Origin: Gemmatimonadaceae bacterium | GTDB lineage: Bacteria; Gemmatimonadota; Gemmatimonadetes; Gemmatimonadales; Gemmatimonadaceae | Length of the DNA: 64,000 nt | Direction: 5' to 3' | NCBI GenBank assembly: GCA_036496605.1 | Contig: DASXKV010000003.1 | Span: 62,001 to 126,000, forward strand | Shown here: piece by piece, positions 34,933-43,675 of the stretch | Layout of the letters: each line of letters begins with the position of its first letter | Position numbering within the stretch: the stretch's first letter is position 1 | Translations under genes and position numbers: made by a program | Notes under the pieces: generated by a model | Seen by the model: the letters and a program-made list of their open reading frames with translations, nothing else | Databases searched by the model: none | Told to the model about the DNA's origin: nothing

Positions 34933-35946
34933 ATGCCTTCCAGAAACAAGAATAACGGGGGGGATGGTCGGGAAGATCGCCGTCGGAAGCCGCGAGCGGG
35001 GCGGCGGTCGCCGCGCACCGCTACCGGCAAGCGGTCCGATCCACAACTCCTCGCCGAAGCGGCGCTCGAGGCGCAAGAGTATCTCCGCGAGCGGACCGAG
35101 GCGGGGCATCGCGCCGCTGGCCGCACTCCCCCTTCGGAACGAACGGCGGCACGCGCATCGGGCGCGACGCGCATCATCGATGATTCCATTCGCAGCTTCG
35201 TCGGCCCCGTCACGGAGGACGAGAAGCTGCTGCAGGCGCCGAGCGAGGCGGCGGATTTCACGAGAACGGACCCGTGGCGCGTCCTCCGCATCATGGGCGA
35301 GTTCATCGAGGGATTCGACAACCTTGCGACGGTGACGAAGGGCGTCACGATCTTTGGATCGGCGCGCACGCACCCAGACGATCCGCAGTATCAGGCGGCG
35401 GAGGAAACGGCGCGGCTCCTGGCGGAGCAGGGATTCGCGATCATCACCGGCGCGGGCCCCGGGATCATGGAGGCGGCGAACAAGGGCGCGCGCATCGCCG
35501 GCGGCCGCTCGATCGGTTGCAACATCGAGCTGCCCTTCGAGCAGGGCGCGAATCCGTACGTCGACACCCTGATCAACTTCCGCTACTTCTTCGTGCGGAA
35601 GACGATGTTCATCAAGTACTCAAACGCGTTCATCATCTTCCCCGGCGGGTTCGGGACGCTGGACGAAGCGTTCGAGGCGCTGACGCTGATTCAGACGGGA
35701 AAAATCTATCAATTCCCGGTGATCATGTTCGGGCGCCATTACTGGGCGGGGTTGATTCGCTGGCTGCAGTCGCGCGTGCTCGGCGAGGGCAAGATTTCGC
35801 CCGGCGATCTCAATCTGATTCTCCTCACCGACGATCCACAGGAAGCCTGCTCGGCCGTCGTCGAAGCGTACGAGTCACAGCAACGCGCGATCCGTCCGCG
35901 GGAAGCGGCGACAAAGGCGGCGCGTAGCACCGATCGGGACATTTAG
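34933..35946 (+). CDS. LOG-family protein (TIGR00730, cytokinin riboside 5'-monophosphate phosphoribohydrolase-like)
   Basis: 337 residues. The first ~120 are basic and low complexity (RRKPRAGRRSPRTATGKRS). The Rossmann-like LOG domain begins near 135 (KGVTIFGSARTHPDD) and has GAGPGIMEAANKGA (173-186) and PGGFGTLDE (237-245), the two active-site signatures. LOG enzymes hydrolyse nucleoside 5'-monophosphates to base and ribose-5-phosphate; old annotation as lysine decarboxylase is wrong. The gene is 25 bp before the deoxyhypusine-synthase-like gene on the same strand. Confidence 0.92.
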   Translation: MPSRNKNNGGDGREDRRRKPRAGRRSPRTATGKRSDPQLLAEAALEAQEYLRERTEAGHRAAGRTPPSERTAARASGATRIIDDSIRSFVGPVTEDEKLLQAPSEAADFTRTDPWRVLRIMGEFIEGFDNLATVTKGVTIFGSARTHPDDPQYQAAEETARLLAEQGFAIITGAGPGIMEAANKGARIAGGRSIGCNIELPFEQGANPYVDTLINFRYFFVRKTMFIKYSNAFIIFPGGFGTLDEAFEALTLIQTGKIYQFPVIMFGRHYWAGLIRWLQSRVLGEGKISPGDLNLILLTDDPQEACSAVVEAYESQQRAIRPREAATKAARSTDRDI

Positions 35947-35970
35947 CAAGTTTCAATTGGCGAGCGAGCC

Positions 35971-37299
35971 ATGGCGAGAAAGAAGGACGACAGTTCAGCG
36001 CGAGGCAATGGCCGCGAGCGCGGCGGCTTCAAGGCCTCCCGGCACGGCACGGCCAAGCGTGAACGCGCGTCGGCCGCGGGACCCAAGGCGGTGCAGAAAC
36101 GCGCGGCCGAGGAACGCGAGCGCTCGGGCGAACGCCACACCGCGCACGAGACGAGCCGGTTCCTGCGCGGCGACCGGATCGATCCGCGGCGCATCGACGG
36201 AAGCGAGCGCGTCGCCGATCTGATCGACGGGACCTTTCTCGCATACAACGCGGCGCGCCTGCGCGAGGGCTGTCAGCTCTTCACCCAGAAAATGCTCGAT
36301 GCCGATGTCACGGTTGGGATGACGCTCACCGGTGCGTTGACACCGGCGGGATTGGGCATGGCGGCGGTGATTCCGCTCATCGAAAGCGGCTTCGTGGACT
36401 GGATCATCTCGACCGGCGCGAATCTGTATCACGACACGCATTTCGGTCTCGGCCTGGCGATGCATCGCGGGAACGCGCAGGAATCGGACGTCGTGCTGCG
36501 CGAGGAGGGCGTCGTTCGGATCTACGACATCTTCTTCGACTACGATGTGCTGCTTTCGACGGACGCATTTTTTCGCACGATCATCCAAGGGAAAGAGTTT
36601 CAGCGTTCGATGTCGAGCGCCGAGTTTCACAATCTCTGCGGCAAATACGTGCGCGAGCGCGAGAAGGCGTTAGGCATCGGCCAGAAGTCGCTGCTCTCGG
36701 CGGCGTATGCGGCCGGCGTGCCGATTTACACGTCGTCGCCCGGTGATTCATCGATCGGGATGAACATTGCGGCGCTCGCACTCGATGGGAATCGATGCAT
36801 GATCGACCCGAATCTCGACGTCAACGAGACGGCGTCGATCGTGCTCGATGCCAAACGCGGCGGAAAGAAGGCTCGAGGCGGGCGCTCGGCGGTGCTGATC
36901 TGCGGCGGAGGCAGTCCGAAGAACTTCATGCTCCAGACCGAGCCACAAATTCAGGAGGTGCTCGGCATCGACGAGAAGGGGCACGACTACTTCCTGCAGA
37001 TCACCGATGCGCGCCCCGACACGGGTGGTCTCTCGGGAGCGACGCCGGCCGAAGCAGTGAGTTGGGGGAAGATCGACCCCGATCGCCTCCCGGATGCTGT
37101 GGTGTGTTATCTGGATTCGACGGTTGCTCTGCCGCTACTCACGGCGTACGCCCACGCGCGCCACGCGCCCCGGCCACTCAAGCGCTTGTTCGCTCGTCGC
37201 GTGGAGATGCTCGATCGCCTAACGAAGGAGTATCGGCGCGCTGGTCACGGGCCGGCCGACGCGGAACACACGGAAGCAATGCTGCCGATGCATCGGTAG
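35971..37299 (+). CDS. Deoxyhypusine synthase-like protein
   Basis: 442 residues with a basic, low-complexity N-terminus (1-65). The DHS fold follows: [56 protein letters not shown] and, at the active site, [16 protein letters not shown] with Lys317 in the position that forms the enzyme-imine intermediate. Eukaryotic and archaeal DHS modify eIF5A/aIF5A, which bacteria lack; bacterial homologues are mostly unassigned or make homospermidine. A polyamine role is therefore inference. It follows the LOG gene by 25 bp. Confidence 0.88.
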   Translation: MARKKDDSSARGNGRERGGFKASRHGTAKRERASAAGPKAVQKRAAEERERSGERHTAHETSRFLRGDRIDPRRIDGSERVADLIDGTFLAYNAARLREGCQLFTQKMLDADVTVGMTLTGALTPAGLGMAAVIPLIESGFVDWIISTGANLYHDTHFGLGLAMHRGNAQESDVVLREEGVVRIYDIFFDYDVLLSTDAFFRTIIQGKEFQRSMSSAEFHNLCGKYVREREKALGIGQKSLLSAAYAAGVPIYTSSPGDSSIGMNIAALALDGNRCMIDPNLDVNETASIVLDAKRGGKKARGGRSAVLICGGGSPKNFMLQTEPQIQEVLGIDEKGHDYFLQITDARPDTGGLSGATPAEAVSWGKIDPDRLPDAVVCYLDSTVALPLLTAYAHARHAPRPLKRLFARRVEMLDRLTKEYRRAGHGPADAEHTEAMLPMHR

Positions 37300-37465
37300 G
37301 GCAGGGGGCAGAGAGTAGAGGGCAGAGGGCAGAGGGCAGAGGGCAGAGAGTAGAGAGTAGAGAGTTGTGGGGCAGAGAGTTGTGGGCAGAGGTTCACGCT
37401 GCTCTCTACCCTCGACCCTCTTCGCTCGACCCTCGACCCTCGACCCTCGACCCTCTTCGCACCGC
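37299..37465. repeat. Tandem/palindromic spacer of GGGCAGAG, TAGAGAG and GACCCTC words
   Basis: Left half: repeated GGGCAGAGGGCAGAG and GAGAGTAGAGAGTAG words. Right half: repeated CGACCCT words (four in a row) and CTCTACCCTC. The halves are partly complementary and can form a large foldback between the convergent DHS-like and MBL genes. The MBL reading frame runs into the right half and takes its stop there. Confidence 0.7.
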
Positions 37466-38230
37466 GCGCACGAAATTCATGCGCGCATACTCGCCTCCCG
37501 ATGCAATCGCGACGGTTTCATCGCCACCCAGGAGACGGCGCAGAATCGCACGATCACTCCAGCCTGCGGCCTGTTTTGTCTTGATGGCAGCGATCGCGTC
37601 TTCGAGGTAGCTGATTTTCGCCGCCAGAGCGGCGACCGGATCGCGCACCGGGCCGCGGTGCGCGTCGAACACGCGCTCCGGCGAAAGAGCGAGCACCGCA
37701 CGCAAGCTCTCGACGATCTGATACGGGTCCTCGTTCTCGTGCATGAGCGTTGCCCGAACGCCGAGCCAGAGATCGCCGGAGAACACGGTGGCGCGCGCCG
37801 GATCCCAGATGATCTGATGATCTGCGCTGTGACCGGGCGTGTGGACGAACTCGAGCGGCACTTCGGAGACGAATGCTCGCGGCGCCGATGTCAGACGCGG
37901 CGTTGTTCCCCAGACCGCGCGCCGATAGAGACGAATCGCCGCCGAATCGCGAAGACGATCGAGGGTAAGCGCGTGCATCGCGAGAGGAATGCCCCGTCCT
38001 GCCAGGAGCTCCGCGTTGCCCGCGTGATCCTCGTGGTAGTGTGTGAGCATGGCGCCGATGATCGGCCGCTCATCGAGAAATTCGGCCAGCGCCCGCTGCG
38101 CAAGCGGGAATCCGCTGTCCACGAGAACGCCATGGACGAGGTAGGCGCTGACGTCCATTCCCGCGAGCCGGCTACCCCAACTCGCGAGGCGGATGCGTTC
38201 CACGTCGCCAAAGCGCTCGATCTCGATCAT
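37406..38230 (-). CDS. MBL-fold metallo-hydrolase
   Basis: 274 residues. The metallo-beta-lactamase signature T-H-Y-H-E-D-H (63-69) supplies the first metal ligands; HTPGHSADHQ (about 131-140), SGDLW (near 152) and DAHRGP (near 190) complete the site. No signal peptide. Most like glyoxalase II-type or thiolesterase members, substrate unknown. The last ~20 residues (after VRAVR) are encoded by the intergenic repeat and read RGSRVEGRG-SSEEGRG, so they are probably not part of the fold. Confidence 0.87.
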   Translation of the reverse strand: MIEIERFGDVERIRLASWGSRLAGMDVSAYLVHGVLVDSGFPLAQRALAEFLDERPIIGAMLTHYHEDHAGNAELLAGRGIPLAMHALTLDRLRDSAAIRLYRRAVWGTTPRLTSAPRAFVSEVPLEFVHTPGHSADHQIIWDPARATVFSGDLWLGVRATLMHENEDPYQIVESLRAVLALSPERVFDAHRGPVRDPVAALAAKISYLEDAIAAIKTKQAAGWSDRAILRRLLGGDETVAIASGGEYARMNFVRAVRRGSRVEGRGSSEEGRG

Positions 38231-38327
38231 CCGTCGAAGCTAGCCGGAGAATAGCGACGCCGGCGCGGCGCAGGACGACGGGTCCGTCATTTGCGGAAGT
38301 GTCTGGCCAGGCGTACGTTGCGGTGAG

Positions 38328-38351
38328 GCGCCCGGCCTGATGGTCGGGCGC
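38328..38351 (+). terminator. Hairpin upstream of greA (GCGCCCG...CGGGCGC)
   Basis: 7-bp perfect stem with a 10-nt loop, followed by TCCATTTTG. It lies in the leader region of greA, 31 bp before its start. It could act as an attenuator or a weak terminator; no upstream gene on the plus strand needs one. Confidence 0.4.
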
Positions 38352-38382
38352 TCCATTTTGTTGTACTGGACCCGACACGCAC

Positions 38383-38865
38383 ATGATCGAGGCACTCAAG
38401 CAGAAGCTTGGCGAGGAAGTGGAGAAGTTGCAGTACGAGCTCAACGTCACCCTGCCGGGGGAGATTCGGCGCGCAGTGGAGCTTGGCGACCTGCGCGAGA
38501 ATTCGGAGTACAAAGCGGCGCTCGAGCGACAGCAGTTCGTACAGGCGCGACTCGGTCAGCTTCGCCAGCGGTTGAGTAAGCTCTCGCAGATCGATCCGTC
38601 GCAGATTCCGAAGGATCGAGTCGGGCTCGGCTCCAGGGTGATCGTCGAGGATCAGCGGACGAAGACGCGGGAGACGTACTATCTCGTCTTCGGCGATGCG
38701 CTCGAATTCGAGGAAGGCCACGTCACGATGGCGTCGCCGATTGGGCGTGCACTGCTGGGAAAGGCGGTCGGCGAAGTGACGCAGCTGCGGCTGCCGACGG
38801 TGGTGCGAACGCTCAAGGTCGTGAATCTCACGACCATCCATCAGGCGACGCCGAATGATCTGTGA
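38383..38865 (+). CDS. greA: Transcription elongation factor GreA/GreB family
   Basis: 160 residues, normal GreA length. The N-terminal coiled coil carries the hallmark GDLRENSEYKAALERQ (about 35-50), with the acidic tip residues that reach the polymerase active site. The C-terminal FKBP-like domain is visible as SRVIVEDQRTKTRETYYLVFGDAL and SPIGRALLGKAVGEV. It stimulates cleavage of backtracked transcripts. A palindromic repeat begins at its stop. Confidence 0.95.
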   Translation: MIEALKQKLGEEVEKLQYELNVTLPGEIRRAVELGDLRENSEYKAALERQQFVQARLGQLRQRLSKLSQIDPSQIPKDRVGLGSRVIVEDQRTKTRETYYLVFGDALEFEEGHVTMASPIGRALLGKAVGEVTQLRLPTVVRTLKVVNLTTIHQATPNDL

Positions 38866-38930
38866 TCGTGATTGGTGATTGGTGATTGGTGGTTACCAAT
38901 GACCAACAGCCAACGACCGATCCGTCGACT
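38866..38930. repeat. Intergenic palindrome, GATTGGTGATTGGT class, between convergent genes
   Basis: GATCGTGATTGGTGATTGGTGATTGG on the left is answered by CCAATGACCAACAGCCAACGACCGATC on the right. It is placed exactly between the stops of greA and of the convergent GT-C gene (stop at 38934) and probably acts as a bidirectional terminator. Confidence 0.75.
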
Positions 38931-38933
38931 AGC

Positions 38934-40562
38934 TCATCGCGAGCGGCGGCGGCTGAGCGTAAAAGCCCACGGCACGACTCTGTGTTCACCATCGCCAAGC
39001 GCCACGCCGGTGGTGCTGATGGCGGCGGCCGTGGGTCGCAGCCGCACGGACGAGAGGACGAGATACTGCGCGCCAAAGTGCGCGGTCAATGTGCGCAGCG
39101 CGTTGGCGTCGACATCGAGTGAGCGCGGCTCGAGGTATTCGGCTGCGGTGAACGTGGTAATGGGAACCGCGTGTCGCCCGGTGTAGAGATACACCACGCC
39201 CTCGTCGTGGTCCGTCGCGATCACGGCGCTCGTATCCGTTTGCGAACGAATCCATTCCAGTTTCGGCGCGATCCAGCGCCCGCTCAAGTCTTCCGTGGTC
39301 GCCCACCAGCGCCGTTGGTAGCCGCGCACGTTGTACCCGATGAGGCCAGCGACGAGGACGAAGGCCGCGATCCCTCCGGCCAGGCGCATCGCAAGGCGCA
39401 TCTTTGGTCGATTCCATGCAACGGTAGGCAATCGGCTCTCGAGCAGCGTCTGCGCGCCTAACGCGAGCACCAGCATGATCAACACCCATATGCCGAGCAG
39501 GAAACGAACCGGCGCGAAGGGCCAGATGGCGACGATCGCGAGGTAGCCGGCAATGAAGCCGAGCGTGACCGGTGCTCGCCGACTCAACCTCGCAACGCCT
39601 GGAATCGCGAACAGCAGCACGCAGATCGACGCGATAACGTCGGGCAGCGGATTCGTCGGCGGACGAAATCGGTGCGCGATGTGGCCGAACATGTCGGGAA
39701 GATTGCGGCGCAACGTCTCGAGCACGATTCCGGGGCCGCCGTCTCTGATGCCATCTTCAAACCATGCGAAGTACGAGCCATAGTCTCCGCGCATCAATGG
39801 CGGGAAGGCGTCGTGCGCCGAGACCCAGAGCAACCATGGCAACACCACGATCGTTGCCGCGGCGACAGTCAGCGCGCTCTCGCGCCACCGTCGGCGGATT
39901 GCGTAGACGAGCGCCACCGCGCCAACCAGCGCGATCGCCTGGGACCGGACGAGGAAAAGCAGACCCGCGCCTACGCCGAGCCAGAGCGCTCCGCGTGGAT
40001 CGGGTCGGTCTTCATTGACTCTACGCTCGGCCCACAGGAGGAACGGCAGCACGAGCGCGAGGAACATCATTTCCGAGAGCAGCATGCTGCTCAGGTAGAG
40101 CGTGGGCGTCGTCGCGGTTCCGGCGACGGTGGCAGCGACGGCGAAGCCAATGCTCAGAGCAAGACGCTCGCGCGCGAGTTTGTACGCAAATGCCGCGACG
40201 ACCCCGAGAAAGAGCGCATTCGCAACTTTGAATAGAACGAGATTCGACGGAAACGACGGCCCGATCCGCCACAGCGCCGCGAGAAGAAGTGGATAGCCAG
40301 GCGGGTAATGCGTCGCGAACGGCGCGCCCGGCAGGTTGAGATTCCGGTACCCATGTCCTGTGGCGAGCGACTTCCCGAGAATGACGTAAAACGCGTCGTC
40401 GTAGAAACCACCTATCGGCAACGTGTCGACGGCGTACAACCCGGCGGCGACGGCAATCGCCGCGACGACGAGCGGAAGGTGTGACTCCGAGAAGCGCCAG
40501 CGCACGCGCGACTCGGTCGTGGCCGACTCGTTGGGCGGTACATCGAGGGCGGGAAGAGACAT
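38934..40562 (-). CDS. GT-C family glycosyltransferase-like polytopic membrane protein
   Basis: 542 residues with about ten membrane helices and a C-terminal soluble tail. The first extracytoplasmic loop has GGFYDDAFYVILGKSLATGHGY with two adjacent Asp, the position of the catalytic Asp in ArnT/PMT-type (GT39) transferases that use polyprenyl-phosphate sugars. Further loops include THYPPGYPLLLAALW. It acts in envelope glycan or lipid modification; donor and acceptor cannot be named. Confidence 0.8.
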   Translation of the reverse strand: MSLPALDVPPNESATTESRVRWRFSESHLPLVVAAIAVAAGLYAVDTLPIGGFYDDAFYVILGKSLATGHGYRNLNLPGAPFATHYPPGYPLLLAALWRIGPSFPSNLVLFKVANALFLGVVAAFAYKLARERLALSIGFAVAATVAGTATTPTLYLSSMLLSEMMFLALVLPFLLWAERRVNEDRPDPRGALWLGVGAGLLFLVRSQAIALVGAVALVYAIRRRWRESALTVAAATIVVLPWLLWVSAHDAFPPLMRGDYGSYFAWFEDGIRDGGPGIVLETLRRNLPDMFGHIAHRFRPPTNPLPDVIASICVLLFAIPGVARLSRRAPVTLGFIAGYLAIVAIWPFAPVRFLLGIWVLIMLVLALGAQTLLESRLPTVAWNRPKMRLAMRLAGGIAAFVLVAGLIGYNVRGYQRRWWATTEDLSGRWIAPKLEWIRSQTDTSAVIATDHDEGVVYLYTGRHAVPITTFTAAEYLEPRSLDVDANALRTLTAHFGAQYLVLSSVRLRPTAAAISTTGVALGDGEHRVVPWAFTLSRRRSR

Positions 40563-40615
40563 CGATACCAGGGAGAGGCTCCGCCTCTCGACGCCTGTCT
40601 TGCCCGATAGGCAAC

Positions 40616-42277
40616 CTACGGCTCGATGGTGAAGACGCGCCCTACGTCCCGAGCGTAGGCCTCGATCGCCTTCGCGATATCTCGGTCATTCCAGCCGAGC
40701 AGCTCCCCCACACCGCGAGCGACGCGCTCGCCGCTGGCCGTTCCATGATCGCGCGTCTCGAATGCGAGATGCGTGCGGCGAAGCAGGAGGTCGGCGAGCG
40801 TGTACGCCATCTCGTGTCGCACTCCGTAACGCATTTCGCCGATCGTGTATGGCAAGCCAGCGAGGCGCTCCGAGCCGCCGGGCGCGGCGATCTCGTCGGC
40901 GACAGCGGACCAACGACTGCCATACGAATGCACGAGATGATTCGCCAGCTCGTTATCGGCGGTCGCACGCTCCGCGGCCGCGATTGCTTCGTCGATGTAG
41001 GCGAGATCGCCACCCGGGAGCCGAGCGTTCTTCGTCGGTGGACGGCGCGTGACGCCCTTGCCCAAGCGTTCGGCGACGACATCCACGACTTCGGCGGCCA
41101 TGATGCGGTACGTCGTCAGCTTGCCGCCGGTGATGCTGACGACGCCGTTCGCGCTGCTCGAGATCGCATGTTCGCGGGAGGCATCGCTCGGATCGGCCTT
41201 TTCGGCACCCGTGGCAATCAGCGGTCGAATGCCTGCCCAGGCGCTCATGACGTCGGCATTCGTCAGGCGTGCGGCGGGAAAGAAGGCGTTCGCCGCCTCG
41301 AGGAGATAGGCGACATCTCGCTCGCTGGCGCGGACTTCATCCGGGTGGGCGTCGGTGAACGTGTCCGTCGTGCCGATAACCGTTAGGCGACCAGACGGCA
41401 AAATGAACATGACCCGTCCGTCGTTAGGCGCGAGCAGTGTCAGCGCGCCATGGTTACCGACGCGCTCGCGGCCGACGGCGACGTGTACGCCCTTGCTGCC
41501 GCGCACCTCGGTGCGTCGTGGAGGGCGCTCCTCACCGAGATGGTGCAACTCGTCGCTCCACGGGCCCGTCGCATTGACGACGACCTTGGCGCGCACGTCC
41601 AGGTGCGTGTCGCCGATCGTGTCGTGCACCCGGGCGCCTCGCTGCGCTTCGGTGTGGACGAGCAATTCGGTGACGCGCGCGTGGTTGAGGACGACGGCAC
41701 CCGCTTCGCGGGCGCCGATGGCATTGGCGAGCGTTAGGCGCGTGTCGTTCGTGGAGGCGTCGAAATAGCGCGCACCGCCGAGGAGCCCGTCGCGCCTCAG
41801 TGTTGGCTCGCGCGCCGCGATCTGACGGATACTGAGGCGACGATGCGAGCCGACGTTACGAAAGAGGGCCAGTGCATCGTACAGCGTGAGACCGGCGTTG
41901 AGCTTCCATTGCGGCACTCGCGCTCCGGCGTATACGGGCCAGAGGAATTCGAGTGGTCGGACGAGGTGAGGGGCCAGGCGCAGGAGTCGACGACGCTCGC
42001 CGCTGGCTTCGAAGACGAGATGGAGCAACCCATGCTCGAGATATCGCAGTCCGCCGTGCACGAGCCTCGACGAGCGGCTCGACGTGCCGCTTGCGAAATC
42101 GTCTTTTTCCACGAGCGCGACACGGAGGCTACGCAGTGCAGCGTCGCGCGCGATGCCGCATCCGGTGATGCCGCCACCAACGACGAGGAGATCGAATTCA
42201 TCCCGCGCGAGCGCCGCGAGCTGCTGGCGTCGCGCTTCCGTCGGCGACAGCTCGCGCGAGGCGGTGACAGTCGTCAG
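40616..42277 (-). CDS. glpD: Aerobic glycerol-3-phosphate dehydrogenase GlpD, apparent CTG start
   Basis: FAD-dependent sn-glycerol-3-phosphate dehydrogenase feeding electrons to quinone. The FAD-binding LLVVGGGITGCGIARDAALRS lies at about residues 31-50, followed by VEKDDFASGTSSRSSRLVHGGLRYLE. There is no ATG, GTG or TTG in the reading frame between an upstream TAG and codon 56 (GTG 42112), which lies downstream of the nucleotide-binding motif, so the protein must begin earlier. CTG 42277 is preceded by GGAGG at 5-nt spacing and gives 553 residues, near the length of Bacillus GlpD. Starting at GTG 42112 would delete the FAD motif. Confidence 0.85.
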   Translation of the reverse strand: MTTVTASRELSPTEARRQQLAALARDEFDLLVVGGGITGCGIARDAALRSLRVALVEKDDFASGTSSRSSRLVHGGLRYLEHGLLHLVFEASGERRRLLRLAPHLVRPLEFLWPVYAGARVPQWKLNAGLTLYDALALFRNVGSHRRLSIRQIAAREPTLRRDGLLGGARYFDASTNDTRLTLANAIGAREAGAVVLNHARVTELLVHTEAQRGARVHDTIGDTHLDVRAKVVVNATGPWSDELHHLGEERPPRRTEVRGSKGVHVAVGRERVGNHGALTLLAPNDGRVMFILPSGRLTVIGTTDTFTDAHPDEVRASERDVAYLLEAANAFFPAARLTNADVMSAWAGIRPLIATGAEKADPSDASREHAISSSANGVVSITGGKLTTYRIMAAEVVDVVAERLGKGVTRRPPTKNARLPGGDLAYIDEAIAAAERATADNELANHLVHSYGSRWSAVADEIAAPGGSERLAGLPYTIGEMRYGVRHEMAYTLADLLLRRTHLAFETRDHGTASGERVARGVGELLGWNDRDIAKAIEAYARDVGRVFTIEP

Positions 42278-42282
42278 ATCGT

Positions 42283-42287
42283 CCTCC
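42283..42287 (-). promoter_or_regulatory. Strong Shine-Dalgarno (GGAGG) deciding the CTG start of glpD
   Basis: Read on the minus strand, GGAGG is followed by ACGAT and then CTG. The 5-nt spacing is ideal. A short out-of-frame reading MMRPLDVAR ends at TGA directly before it and may couple translation. Confidence 0.6.
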
Positions 42288-42373
42288 GGGTCAGCGGGCT
42301 ACGTCGAGCGGGCGCATCATCACGAAGCTACCAGAGCCTAGTGACATCTTCCAACGACACCTAACTTCCCAGC

Positions 42374-43672
42374 ATGGCAACGCTCGGAACGAACGGACGC
42401 CGCGTCGCGGTCGTGGCCGGTGTGCGCACGCCGTTCGCGAAGGCAGGCACGGCGCTCAAGGATTTCACCGCGATCGAGCTCGGGAAGTTCGCCGTCGCGG
42501 AGCTCATCCAGCGCACAAACCTCGACGGGAAGAACGTCGACGCGGTGGTGTATGGGACGGTCGTGCCGTCGGTGATCGCACCGAACATCGCGCGTGAAAT
42601 CGCGCTCATGCCGATGCTGCCGAAGGGCACCGAAGCGTATTCCGTGAGCCGGGCCTGCGCGTCGGCAAACCAGGCGATCACCGACGCCGCCGATCAGATC
42701 GTGCTCGGCCATCACGACGTCGTCATCGCGGGCGGCGCGGAATCGCTGTCGAACGTCCCGATTCTGCACTCGCGCGGGATGTCGGAGAAGCTCGTGGCGC
42801 TCAATCGCGCGAAGAGTCCCGCGCAAAAACTCAAGATCCTCGGTTCGTTCCGGCCGAAGGACCTCGTCCCGATCACGCCGGCGATCGCGGAACCGACGAC
42901 CGGCGAGTCGATGGGCGAGTCGGCCGAGAAGATGGCGAAGATCAACCACATCACTCGTGAGGCGCAGGACGAGTTCGCGCTGCGGTCACACGAGCTTGCC
43001 GCGGCGGGAACGCGCGACTGCCGCCTAACGGCTGAGATCGTGCCGGCGTACGTGCCGCCGAAATTCGAGAAAGTGCTCATCTCGGACAACGGCATTCGCA
43101 GCGACTCGTCGCTCGAGCAGCTCGCGGCGCTCAAACCCGTCTTCGATCGCAGATACGGGACGGTGACCGCGGGCAACTCGTCGCCGCTCACCGACGGCGC
43201 GAGCGCGGTTCTCCTCATGAGCGTCGAGCGAGCAAAGTCGTTAGGTTACGAGCCGCTCGCGTATATACGATCCTACGCGTACGCGGCACTGGATCCTGGC
43301 GAGCAGTTGCTCATGGGGCCGGTGCTCGCGGCACCTGTCGCCCTGAAGCGGGCCGGCCTGACGCTGGCCGACATGGACCTGGTCGAGATGCACGAGGCGT
43401 TCGCGGCCCAGGTGCTGAGCAATCTGAAGGGATTCGTGTCGTCGGACTGGGCTCGGCGCGCCGGCTTCACGACGCCGGTTGGCGAAGTCGATCCGGACCG
43501 ACTGAACGTGATGGGCGGCTCGATCTCGATCGGTCACCCATTCGGCGCCACCGGAGGCCGCATCCTAACGACGCTCGTCGATGAGCTGCGACGTCGCGAC
43601 GGGCAGTTCGGCCTCATGACGGTGTGCGCGGCCGGCGGGATGGGACACGCGATGGTCGTGGAGCGGAAATAG
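42374..43672 (+). CDS. fadI: Acetyl-CoA C-acyltransferase (3-ketoacyl-CoA thiolase), FadI type
   Basis: 432 residues. Thiolase motifs are complete: the acyl-accepting Cys95 in SRACASANQ, the NEHEAF-like VEMHEAFAAQVL, GHPFGATGG with the catalytic His, and CAAGGMGHAMVVE with the second Cys. The ATPA-like GVRTPFAKAG N-terminus and length fit the anaerobic-type FadI. It completes beta-oxidation by thiolysis of 3-ketoacyl-CoA. fadJ follows 4 bp later in the same transcript. Confidence 0.95.
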   Translation: MATLGTNGRRVAVVAGVRTPFAKAGTALKDFTAIELGKFAVAELIQRTNLDGKNVDAVVYGTVVPSVIAPNIAREIALMPMLPKGTEAYSVSRACASANQAITDAADQIVLGHHDVVIAGGAESLSNVPILHSRGMSEKLVALNRAKSPAQKLKILGSFRPKDLVPITPAIAEPTTGESMGESAEKMAKINHITREAQDEFALRSHELAAAGTRDCRLTAEIVPAYVPPKFEKVLISDNGIRSDSSLEQLAALKPVFDRRYGTVTAGNSSPLTDGASAVLLMSVERAKSLGYEPLAYIRSYAYAALDPGEQLLMGPVLAAPVALKRAGLTLADMDLVEMHEAFAAQVLSNLKGFVSSDWARRAGFTTPVGEVDPDRLNVMGGSISIGHPFGATGGRILTTLVDELRRRDGQFGLMTVCAAGGMGHAMVVERK

Positions 43673-43675
43673 AGC

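Noticed and set aside
33306-34955. Long open frame of 549 codons on the plus strand opposite the phosphatase-like gene
   Set aside because: It is an antisense shadow: highly Arg-rich, without any domain, and the minus-strand frame has a complete phosphodiesterase motif set.
37299-37465. Possible CRISPR array because of the regularly repeated words
   Set aside because: The words are 5-8 bp with no unique spacers of constant length; it is a low-complexity foldback.
42278-42360. Frameshift explaining the missing GlpD start (ATG ATG CGC... just upstream, ending in TGA)
   Set aside because: The short upstream frame has no resemblance to a GlpD N-terminus, whereas CTG 42277 has ideal Shine-Dalgarno spacing; a sequencing error remains possible but is not needed.
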